Shown piece by piece: positions 1 to 6,371 of a stretch of DNA of 8,847 nt. Under the pieces are notes generated by a model, which worked only from the letters and a program-made list of their open reading frames with translations, was not told the origin of the DNA and searched no databases. The position numbers and the translations under genes were made by a program. Source of the DNA: an uncultured Bacillus sp. (GTDB lineage: Bacteria; Bacillota; Bacilli; Bacillales; Cytobacillaceae); the NCBI GenBank assembly GCA_937894355.1, contig CALCRD010000363.1, positions 1-8,847 of the forward strand. The letters are read 5' to 3'. How positions within the stretch are numbered: position 1 is the stretch's first letter; the number at the start of each line of letters is the position of its first letter.

Positions 1-1
1 A

Positions 2-3000
2 ACCTTCAAGGTAAGCCCTATCCAAGGCTATCATATTAAAACTATTACATTTGGTAACACATCTATTACTCTTCCAAATGATGTAAAAATGAAAACTAAG
101 GAATATGAGTTTGAAGTTCCAGAGGTTAAAAAAGATGAAACAGTCGTTATAGTTTTCGAGATTAACACTTATAAAGTTACCATTAATGATCCTGACCATG
201 GGGAAGTATCACTTGATAAAGAGATTGTCGAACATGATAGTGAAGCGGTTGTTACATTGAAACCTGATAACGGCTATGAAGTATCAGCGATCAGCGTTAA
301 AGGAAGTCCAATGGATTTGGATAATGATGCGAATTTCCAAATAGCTGCCGATGATAATAGTGCTATTTATACGGATAAAAACATTACTGGAGTTACGTCT
401 ATTATTGTTACTTTTGCTAAAATTCCAAATTTACCAGAGTCTTGGCAAAATTATATTTTGTTAGAACCTACCCAAGGCGCTAAAATTGATCAAATTGACG
501 AAAATAAGCTTATTTATTCAGCTGATGCACAATTAACGGTTAAACCAGTCCAAAATGGAACAAGTACTTTTAATCGTTTAAAGCTATATATCACAAATTT
601 ATTTGATACTATTTTTAAACCTTGGAAACCCAGCCATGAAATTGGCGAAAACTCCATAATTGAAGACATCCAAGTGAAAAACAATACGAAGAACGATGCA
701 GGTATAGTTGATCTTGCTGATGATCTATATCTTTTATTTGATAGGAAAAAACCTACCATCGACAACCTGGAATTACAGGGCGATAACAAAGCTACAGTTA
801 GCGAAAAAGTGTGGTATAGCGGTAACGTTCATGTAAATTTTGGCCTGAAAAATCCGAAAGAGGATTTTAAAGGAATTGATTTTGCAACAAATATCGGAAA
901 AATTTATTATAGCAAAGATGAAGAAACAGCTACTGAAATTCCCGTAAATGCTGATTCAAGTTACACATTCAATGCTGTGAATGGCGATTATCAAGGTAAA
1001 TATAAAATTGGGGCGCTTGATGCAGCAGGAAATAAAGTTGAAGAAGAAAAATCAGTAAATATTGACCAAACCGTACCTGTACTAGATGGTGCAGTTAAAG
1101 TTAAACAAACTGGTTCACAAATCTTAAATAACCTAACTTTTGGAATGTTCTTTAAAGAAAAAATCGAGATTGAGGTAAATGTTGCCGATGCAGCTTCAGG
1201 GATTAAAAATGTTAAGCTAATTGCTAAACAAAAGAATTCAGATGAAAAAACGATTAATGGTACTGTTTCTAAAAGCAATAGTGACCGAGAAGCCAAAGCA
1301 ACCTTCACTTTTGACCCAGAAAGCTTTGATGGAACCTTTGCGATCGAGGTTACTGATAACGTTAATAATAAACAAACTTATGACGTAACCGAGGCAAATA
1401 TCGACCCGAAAGGGAAACCAAGATTCATGGTTGACCATATCGCGCCAACTGCAGAACTGACTGTTTTTCCCGATAAAGAAAATGAAGAACCATACAAGCT
1501 GGAGAATGAGTCAACTGGTGCTGAAACAGAATTTTATAGTAATGATGTTAGACTAGATGTAAAAGTGAACGACGAATCCTCAGGTGTTAATACCGTTAAC
1601 ATTAAGCTTGGTAACGAGACGCTCAAAACATACGATTTTTCCAATGGTACCGAGGAGCAATTGAGCCCAGCCCTTGAATCGATTCACACAAGCTCGCTCG
1701 TAGATAAAGGTAGATTATACGATTTTTCTGTAGCGGTAAAAGACAATGCAGGAAATAAGAATGAGATAGAAAAAGCACAAAAGACTATCTATATCGATGA
1801 AAAACCGCCAACACTAGCAACTGGAAAAAGTTCTGTTACATTTGAGTTGGAAAATGACAACACTTTTGCTGAAGTATTGAATTTCTTAAGCTTTGGTACA
1901 TTTTTTAATAAAAAAATTGCCGTTACGGTCAAGGTTAAGGATGATGCATCAGGAATAAAAAACTTTAAACTAATTGCTGTTCCGGGAGAGGGAGAAACGG
2001 AGCCGAATCTTGTTCGTGAAAGCTATGAAATATCAGGTTTAACGGGCGAAGCTACTTATTCGCTCGATACTGAGAATTTTAAAGGGACTTTCAATGTTGA
2101 AGTAAATGACAATGTAGGCAACAAGAGTGATATTCATGTAAATGCTGATAACTCCAATATTGAAGCAAATGACAGCATGGTCATCATGGTTGAAAAGAAT
2201 GCACCGGCTTCTACTATTAATATTCAACCTAAAGCTGGGGTCAATTCATATCTAGATGAGTCCAACACCCAATTCTATAGTGGCGATGTAACATATGATA
2301 TCAATGTTAAAGATCCTGATTCAGGTGTCAATGCGGTTAAGATTGATGTGAATGGAGATATCATTAACGTTGAAGATGATGATGATACAAAGGCTTCCTA
2401 TTATTATCATAATAAACAACAAGCAACTTTAAGTACGGACGATATTGCCCTGCTTCACTCTAATGATTATCAAATTAATCAGGATGGCTCTTACGTTATT
2501 AATGTCGATGTGATTGATAATGCAGGTAATGTCAAACACGAAGATGAAACTGTTTTTATGGATAAAACAAGCCCAGCAATAACTGAATTTAAGTTTGCTG
2601 AACAAGATGGTAAAGCGAGTCTTAAAGAAGCGATTGAACTAACGGATTATGGCTTTTATTTTAATAAAGCAATAGAAGTGACGATTCAAGCAGAAGATCA
2701 TGAAGAAGAATTAGATTTTGAGGCAACAAGTAAAGTAAAAGAAATGCTAATTTACTTGAAGGATTACGAAAATGGCAAGTACTACGGTGTAGAAAATGGA
2801 ACGATTAAAGAAATCACTGGACCGGAAAGTGTTAAAGCTATTGCTACAACAAAAGAAGTGAAATTCAATGTTCCAGCATCTTTCAAGGGTCAAATTTTTG
2901 CAAAAGCAACTGACTATGTAAACAACACTGGAGAGTATGTCACTCCAGATGGTGCAGTCATAGAGGACGAGGATAAGCATAAAGAAGAAACACATATTGC

Positions 3001-5086
3001 TTTTGAAAAGGTCAAAACAACCTATAAAGATAATAACAATCTAGAACTTTACAACAAAAACGTTGATGTGGATTTAACGATTACAGATACGTATTCAGGT
3101 CTTAAAGAAATTGAATGGTCTGTTGTGGCACCTTATGACACAGCGAACAATCAAAGCGGCATCATTAAAATTAACAATGACAAATCATATGGATCTGAAA
3201 GCAATCCCGATGGTTGGCAGCAAACTAAGACAGATAAAAACCTAGTTACTGAAATGAAAAAGACGCTTACGGTTAGCGAGAATAGTAATGATATTGTGGT
3301 AAAAGTAAAGATCACGGACCGTTCTGGGAACACTTCAGAGAAAGAGATTACATTTAGCATTGATAAAACAGCCCCGACCATGAATGTTACTTATGACAAC
3401 AATACAGCGGATCCGCAGTTTGCTGATTTTTACAAGGAAAATCGCACGGCAACGATGGTCATTACTGAACGTAACTTTAAGCCGGAAGATGTTGTCCATA
3501 CGATTACCAATACTGATGGTGTCATTCCCAAATTGGTTGGCTGGTCAACGAAGGCAGAGCCTGTAGACCCTGACAAAACAACCCATACGGCAACAGTTCA
3601 ATATACTGCGGATGGGGATTATACATTTGATGTTAAGTATACTGATAATGCAGGAAACGCTGCTGGTCCATTTGCACAGCACAAATTTACCCTTGATAAA
3701 ACAAAACCGGTAATCAATGTAACGTATAGCAATCATTCAGCGGCAAATGGTAACTATTACAAAACTGACCGCACAGCGACAATTACAATTACAGAGCACA
3801 ACTTTGAGACAAGCCGATTTAAAATAACAGGTTCGGCAAGCGATAATGGTTCAGGAATTGGCTTCCCAGCTACAAGTGGTTGGAAAACAAACGGAGATGT
3901 TCATACCGCAACGCTCCATTATGGCATGGATGGTAAATACAACTTTGATGTTGATTACACGGATCAGGCTGGTAATATTGCTGCAGATTATCAAGCAGAA
4001 GAATTCGTGGTTGACCAAACAGCTCCAACCCTAGAAATTACAGGTGTAGCGGATAAGTCTGCGAACAATGGAGATGTGGTGCCAGTTATTTCTTACTCGG
4101 ATACAAATTTCAATAAGAGTGCAGTATCGATTAAGCTAACAGGTGGAAACAAAGGTCCGGTAGCATTGAAAGGCAATGCCGCTGATTCTCCGAATGGTGG
4201 AGTCTATACCTTTGCTAATTTTGATAAAAATAAAGAAAATGATGATCTTTATACTTTGACAGCCAAGCTTGTGGATTTTGCCGGAAATGAAACGACTAAA
4301 ATGATTCGTTTCTCCGTCAATCGATTCGGTTCCGTCTATGTCTTTGATGAATCATTGAAAAGTATTGATGGAAAGTATGTTCAAAAGGAAACTGACGTTA
4401 TTTTAACAGAAACAAACGTGGACAGCTTAAAGCCTGAAAGTATTTTTGTGAAAATGACTAAGAACGGAACCCCAACTGATTTGGTTGAAGGTAAGGATTA
4501 TACTATTTCCTCAACAGGTGGGAACGGTTCATGGAGTCAGTATAAATATGTGATCAAAAAAGGCTTATTTGCTGGCGATGGCCGCTATACGGTTGCGATT
4601 TATTCAGAGGATTTAGCTGGAAACGTCAATGAAAATATTGATGAAACCAAAAAGGCTGAAATCTCATTTGGTATTGATAAAACCGTTCCAGTCGTAGTGC
4701 CGATTGATATCGAAAGTGGAGAGCAGTATCCAGTTGATACGAAGTCTGTAACGATTTCAATCAAGGATAATCTTGTTCTAAATGCTGCGGAAATTTACTT
4801 GAATAATAAAAAAGTAGATTATCAGGCGGATGGAGAGGATTATACATTCGATATTGCAAGTGCTAATACAAAACAGGCTGTTAAAGTGGTAGCCGTTGAT
4901 GCAGCAGGAAATGAGTTAACTAAAGAAATCGATGACTTCCTTGTATCAACCAACCTATTGGTTCGCTGGTATAACAATACCCCATTATTCCTAGGCTCCA
5001 TCGGAGGAATTGGCGGTATAGGTGCCATTGTATCAACCGTTGCTGTCATTTTAACCAAGAAGAGAAAAATAGTAGCGGAAGAATAG
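2..5086 (+). CDS. Giant multi-Ig-like-domain surface protein, C-terminal 1694 residues (5' partial)
   Basis: The frame is open to the left edge, so the ATG at 89 is internal. It has no ribosome site, and the 29 codons before it continue the same fold. Visible residues are numbered from position 2. Residues about 54-101 (NTYKVTI...GEV...KPDNGYEV...VKG) match the divergent InlB B-repeat pattern, and residues 7-20 look like the tail of an earlier copy. From about residue 240 the protein is a chain of bacterial Ig-like domains. About ten D-x-T-x-P-type linkers (IDQTVP, VDHIAP, IDKTAP, LDKTKP, VDQTAP) each follow a strand ending in a D-x-AGN or D-N-V-x-N motif. Residues 1661-1684 are a Gly/Ile-rich membrane helix, followed by KKRK and a short cytoplasmic tail. 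There is no LPXTG motif, so anchoring is probably by the membrane helix. A role as an adhesin or cell-surface stalk is inferred from architecture; the ligand is unknown. No signal peptide can be seen because the N-terminus is outside the window. Confidence 0.93.
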   Translation, partial: TFKVSPIQGYHIKTITFGNTSITLPNDVKMKTKEYEFEVPEVKKDETVVIVFEINTYKVTINDPDHGEVSLDKEIVEHDSEAVVTLKPDNGYEVSAISVKGSPMDLDNDANFQIAADDNSAIYTDKNITGVTSIIVTFAKIPNLPESWQNYILLEPTQGAKIDQIDENKLIYSADAQLTVKPVQNGTSTFNRLKLYITNLFDTIFKPWKPSHEIGENSIIEDIQVKNNTKNDAGIVDLADDLYLLFDRKKPTIDNLELQGDNKATVSEKVWYSGNVHVNFGLKNPKEDFKGIDFATNIGKIYYSKDEETATEIPVNADSSYTFNAVNGDYQGKYKIGALDAAGNKVEEEKSVNIDQTVPVLDGAVKVKQTGSQILNNLTFGMFFKEKIEIEVNVADAASGIKNVKLIAKQKNSDEKTINGTVSKSNSDREAKATFTFDPESFDGTFAIEVTDNVNNKQTYDVTEANIDPKGKPRFMVDHIAPTAELTVFPDKENEEPYKLENESTGAETEFYSNDVRLDVKVNDESSGVNTVNIKLGNETLKTYDFSNGTEEQLSPALESIHTSSLVDKGRLYDFSVAVKDNAGNKNEIEKAQKTIYIDEKPPTLATGKSSVTFELENDNTFAEVLNFLSFGTFFNKKIAVTVKVKDDASGIKNFKLIAVPGEGETEPNLVRESYEISGLTGEATYSLDTENFKGTFNVEVNDNVGNKSDIHVNADNSNIEANDSMVIMVEKNAPASTINIQPKAGVNSYLDESNTQFYSGDVTYDINVKDPDSGVNAVKIDVNGDIINVEDDDDTKASYYYHNKQQATLSTDDIALLHSNDYQINQDGSYVINVDVIDNAGNVKHEDETVFMDKTSPAITEFKFAEQDGKASLKEAIELTDYGFYFNKAIEVTIQAEDHEEELDFEATSKVKEMLIYLKDYENGKYYGVENGTIKEITGPESVKAIATTKEVKFNVPASFKGQIFAKATDYVNNTGEYVTPDGAVIEDEDKHKEETHIAFEKVKTTYKDNNNLELYNKNVDVDLTITDTYSGLKEIEWSVVAPYDTANNQSGIIKINNDKSYGSESNPDGWQQTKTDKNLVTEMKKTLTVSENSNDIVVKVKITDRSGNTSEKEITFSIDKTAPTMNVTYDNNTADPQFADFYKENRTATMVITERNFKPEDVVHTITNTDGVIPKLVGWSTKAEPVDPDKTTHTATVQYTADGDYTFDVKYTDNAGNAAGPFAQHKFTLDKTKPVINVTYSNHSAANGNYYKTDRTATITITEHNFETSRFKITGSASDNGSGIGFPATSGWKTNGDVHTATLHYGMDGKYNFDVDYTDQAGNIAADYQAEEFVVDQTAPTLEITGVADKSANNGDVVPVISYSDTNFNKSAVSIKLTGGNKGPVALKGNAADSPNGGVYTFANFDKNKENDDLYTLTAKLVDFAGNETTKMIRFSVNRFGSVYVFDESLKSIDGKYVQKETDVILTETNVDSLKPESIFVKMTKNGTPTDLVEGKDYTISSTGGNGSWSQYKYVIKKGLFAGDGRYTVAIYSEDLAGNVNENIDETKKAEISFGIDKTVPVVVPIDIESGEQYPVDTKSVTISIKDNLVLNAAEIYLNNKKVDYQADGEDYTFDIASANTKQAVKVVAVDAAGNELTKEIDDFLVSTNLLVRWYNNTPLFLGSIGGIGGIGAIVSTVAVILTKKRKIVAEE
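1121..3358 (+). repeat. Three tandem A-B Ig-like supra-repeats inside the surface protein
   Basis: Two different domain types alternate. Type A opens with a [LF]xFGxFF-K-[KE]I-like strand and then D-AASGIKNVKLIA (starts near 1121, 1865 and 2637; the third copy, YGFYFNKAIEV, is the most diverged). Type B opens with FYS-x-DV and then D-xSGVN-V-I (starts near 1532, 2273 and 3043; LYNKNVDVDL in the last). A starts are 744 and 772 nt apart and B starts 741 and 770 nt apart, so the unit is about 250 residues. A likely earlier B-like domain (VWYSGNVHVNF) begins at 809. Copies are clearly diverged at the protein level, which suggests old duplication. Confidence 0.8.
3359..4009 (+). repeat. Two tandem Ig-like C-type domains inside the surface protein
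   Basis: Copy 1 (3359-3691) begins IDKTAPTMNVTYDNN and continues FYKENRTATMVITERNF. Copy 2 (3692-4009) begins LDKTKPVINVTYSNH and continues YYKTDRTATITITEHNF. Both end with YTFDVKYTD- or YNFDVDYTD-type strands and an AGN motif. The unit is about 107-111 residues. This is a common Ig-like pattern in long Firmicute surface proteins. It differs from the A and B types upstream, so the protein was built from at least two domain families. Confidence 0.8.
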
Positions 5087-5093
5087 TAATCAA

Positions 5094-5114
5094 GGGGACG
5101 GTTCTCGCGTCCCT
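5094..5114. repeat. REP-like palindrome between surface protein and zinc-ribbon gene
   Basis: GGGGACG (5094-5100) and CGTCCCT (5108-5114) form a 7-bp stem (one G-U pair) around the 7-nt loop GTTCTCG. It is not followed by a T-run, so it is not a classical terminator. It lies 7 bp after the stop codon of the surface protein and before the next ribosome site. The sequence resembles GGGGACGG-type palindromes that I recall as dispersed elements in Firmicute genomes; that recollection is not checked here. In the transcript it could act as an mRNA-stabilising or attenuating hairpin. Confidence 0.55.
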
Positions 5115-5122
5115 ATAAAATT

Positions 5123-5127
5123 GGAGG
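5123..5127 (+). promoter_or_regulatory. Ribosome binding site that sets the start at 5139
   Basis: GGAGG lies 11 nt before the ATG at 5139. The in-frame TTG at 5121 overlaps this site and so cannot be the start. The ATG at 5131 is in another frame and stops after four codons. Confidence 0.7.
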
Positions 5128-5138
5128 TTAATGCATAC

Positions 5139-5426
5139 ATGTTAAATAATCCATCTCTTACAAACATACTTCTTGCCTTATGTATTTTGATTAACCTCAT
5201 TACGATGTTTTTAGTGATTGTATCAATGAAAAGAAATGGGGCGTCGAAGTCGCTAGTGAAGGAAAATCAAGCGGCTCATGTACAGGTTGTGGGGACCTCT
5301 GACTCTGGCCATGACCGAGGCCAAACTGGGGGCTATGCTGAGTCTGGTGTAGTATTTTGCCGGAGCTGCGGAACTCAATATGATTCTGCAAACTCAAGTT
5401 GCCCTAGTTGTAAGATAGCGAGATAA
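5139..5426 (+). CDS. Small membrane protein with C-terminal zinc ribbon
   Basis: The product is a 95-residue protein. Residues about 8-30 (ILLALCILINLITMFLVIV) form one membrane helix, followed by a basic SMKRNG stretch. That predicts a cytoplasmic C-terminal part. A polar Gly/Ser/Asp linker leads to residues about 73-90, where CRSC and CPSC are separated by ten residues. This CX2C-X10-CX2C array is a typical small zinc ribbon. Such tethered ribbons occur in many Firmicutes; their partners are usually unknown and no function is claimed. The gene starts 53 bp after the surface protein with no clear promoter between, so co-transcription is likely. It ends before the strong hairpin at 5501. Confidence 0.8.
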   Translation: MLNNPSLTNILLALCILINLITMFLVIVSMKRNGASKSLVKENQAAHVQVVGTSDSGHDRGQTGGYAESGVVFCRSCGTQYDSANSSCPSCKIAR

Positions 5427-5500
5427 ATAGCTTAGTTAATTTTGGTGATGTTGGTCATTGCGGTTTCTTCATCAAATTTATCCGAAAGTCCTTATAAAAT

Positions 5501-5557
5501 AAAGAATCTGGGGAAGGTAGATTATTTACTCTCTTCCCCAGATTCTTTTGTTTTTTT
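5501..5557. terminator. Bidirectional intrinsic terminator between convergent genes
   Basis: AAAGAATCTGGGGAAG (5501-5516) pairs perfectly with 5533-5548, giving a 16-bp stem with a 16-nt loop. On the plus strand the tail is T-rich (5546-5549 and 5551-5557). On the minus strand the sequence after the stem reads TTTATTTTATAAG-like, also T-rich. It therefore serves the zinc-ribbon gene from the left and the minus-strand gene from the right. The last codons and stop of the minus-strand gene lie inside the hairpin. Confidence 0.92.
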
Positions 5558-5879
5558 CATTGGTAAATAATGCTACCTTCGAATCGCCCTTCATTTTTGA
5601 GTCGGAATTTTTGTAATCATTGTTTATTTTTATTAGTTCTTCAACAGCCTGTTCAAATTCTTCGCGGGATATTTGTTTATTGGCGAGGGATAAAGAGAGC
5701 AAGGAGAGCGCTATTGGCATTGTATCCATTTGAACATGTACATTGATATCCACATCTGAATTTCCGCTATGGTTTATTGCAGAAGAAACATTTGCTTTTA
5801 TCTCCTTTAACGAACTTTCCCGTGTTTTCATTAAATTATCGAAAAATTGCATAGAACGGTTACCTTCCTGATTTTTCAT
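5526..5879 (-). CDS. Unrecognised SGNSD-motif protein with SHOCT-like helix (117 aa)
   Basis: I do not recognise this family with certainty. Two ATGs stand side by side (5882 and 5879). The GGGG ribosome site at 5887-5890 is 4 nt from the first and 7 nt from the second, so 5879 is preferred. Residues 1-35 are polar and probably helical. Residues 38-49, SGNSDVDINVHV, alternate polar and hydrophobic residues as in an exposed beta-strand. Residues 52-69 (DTMPIALSLLSLSLANKQ) are hydrophobic but short. Residues 70-84 (ISREEFEQAVEELIK) recall the end of a SHOCT domain. The tail is Lys/Asn/Ser-rich. There is no signal peptide or cysteine. It shares the SGNSD motif with the gene just upstream, which suggests a common structure or location. 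A spore-envelope role is only a guess. Confidence 0.8.
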   Translation of the reverse strand: MKNQEGNRSMQFFDNLMKTRESSLKEIKANVSSAINHSGNSDVDINVHVQMDTMPIALSLLSLSLANKQISREEFEQAVEELIKINNDYKNSDSKMKGDSKVALFTNEKNKRIWGRE

Positions 5880-5908
5880 CATAATGCCCCTTTTCTAATT
5901 TTATTTTT

Positions 5909-5939
5909 AAAAAGGGGGTATTAAGTATAATACCCCTTT
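5909..5939 (-). terminator. Intrinsic terminator between the two SGNSD genes
   Basis: GGGGTATTA (5915-5923) and TAATACCCC (5928-5936) form a perfect 9-bp stem with a 4-nt loop. It is extended by a G-U and two A-U pairs. On the minus strand it is followed by TTTTT (5913-5909) and more A/T. It lies 21 bp beyond the stop of the upstream SGNSD gene and 30 bp before the downstream one. It may cause partial read-through so that the second gene is expressed at a lower level. Confidence 0.8.
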
Positions 5940-5960
5940 AAAAATAAAGGCTATTTAACC

Positions 5961-6314
5961 TTACTTGTGTTTTGAATTTTGGCCGTATTTTTGTTTTTGA
6001 TTCTGATATTGATCTTGGTCTTGATATTGGTCTTGGTCCTGATCGGATTCAGCACGTGAACGAACTTTAGATTTAGCGTCCGAATATACATTTACATCAA
6101 CGTAAATATCGGAGTTGCCACTTTTGAAAACTTTAGCAATAGCAGTATTTTTATTTCTCGATTTGTTTTCACTATCAACATCTGTGTCGATATCATTGTC
6201 AAAATCAAGATCTGCATGCGATTTGGAATCGCTGTTTGCTTTTGAATGGTTCTTGTTAAAGTTCTTATCATAGTTTTTATTACGATTATCATTTGAAAAC
6301 CATGGATTGCTCAT
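5961..6314 (-). CDS. Unrecognised low-complexity SGNSD-motif protein (117 aa)
   Basis: I do not recognise this protein. The start is the ATG at 6314, set by a near-perfect ribosome site 7 nt away; the in-frame TTG at 6317 is too close. Residues 1-34 are Asn/Lys/Ser-rich. Residues 35-48 (DLDFDNDIDTDVDS) carry Asp at every second position. Residues 65-78 (SGNSDIYVDVNVYS) match the SGNSD strand of the downstream gene. Residues 91-109 carry Gln at every second position (DQDQDQYQDQ...). The tail is Lys/Asn-rich. There is no signal peptide, membrane helix or cysteine. Strict every-other-residue patterns suggest extended beta-structure or an assembling, hydrophilic structural protein. Spore coat or exosporium is a possible home because many such proteins are low-complexity and a sigma-K-like promoter precedes the gene. 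This is inference only. Confidence 0.82.
   Translation of the reverse strand: MSNPWFSNDNRNKNYDKNFNKNHSKANSDSKSHADLDFDNDIDTDVDSENKSRNKNTAIAKVFKSGNSDIYVDVNVYSDAKSKVRSRAESDQDQDQYQDQDQYQNQKQKYGQNSKHK
6005..6040. repeat. Tandem 18-nt repeat in the Gln-rich tail
   Basis: Two 18-nt units, GATATTGATCTTGGTCTT (6005-6022) and GATATTGGTCTTGGTCCT (6023-6040), match at 16 of 18 positions. They encode the DQDQYQ-type six-residue repeat of the minus-strand protein. The high DNA identity suggests recent slippage, so copy number may differ between strains. Confidence 0.8.
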
Positions 6315-6318
6315 CAAA

Positions 6319-6330
6319 TCACCTCCTTTT
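6319..6330 (-). promoter_or_regulatory. Strong ribosome binding site that sets the start at 6314
   Basis: On the minus strand this reads AAAAGGAGGTGA, almost the full anti-Shine-Dalgarno complement. Its GGAGG core ends 7 nt before the ATG at 6314. It indicates a highly translated gene. Confidence 0.9.
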
Positions 6331-6342
6331 GTTTCGTACTAG

Positions 6343-6371
6343 TAATATATTCAATCCTGACAAGTTCGTAT
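6343..6371 (-). promoter_or_regulatory. Possible sigma-K-type promoter
   Basis: On the minus strand, ATAC (6371-6368) is followed by 16 nt and then AATATATTA (6351-6343). This matches the sigma-K pattern (AC, 16-17 nt, CATAnnnTA) with one mismatch in the -10 box. A transcript from here would start just before the strong ribosome site at 6330. The motif is short and the DNA AT-rich, so chance is possible. I see no good sigma-A alternative. Confidence 0.3.

Noticed and set aside
89..91. ATG as the start of the giant surface protein
   Set aside because: The frame stays open to the left edge, the preceding residues continue the same repeat-like pattern, and there is no ribosome site before it.
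1121..4009. Repeats as a CRISPR array or mobile element
   Set aside because: The repeats are long, diverged and in frame with protein domains; there are no short identical direct repeats with unique spacers and no transposase.
514..4034. Many short ORFs opposite to or within other frames of the surface-protein gene
   Set aside because: They lack ribosome sites and are antisense or frame-shifted shadows of a well-supported coding frame.
5121..5123. TTG start for the zinc-ribbon protein
   Set aside because: It lies within the TTGGAGG ribosome site; the ATG at 5139 is properly placed.
6315..6317. TTG start for the low-complexity SGNSD protein
   Set aside because: The adjacent ATG at 6314 has the better spacing to the strong ribosome site.
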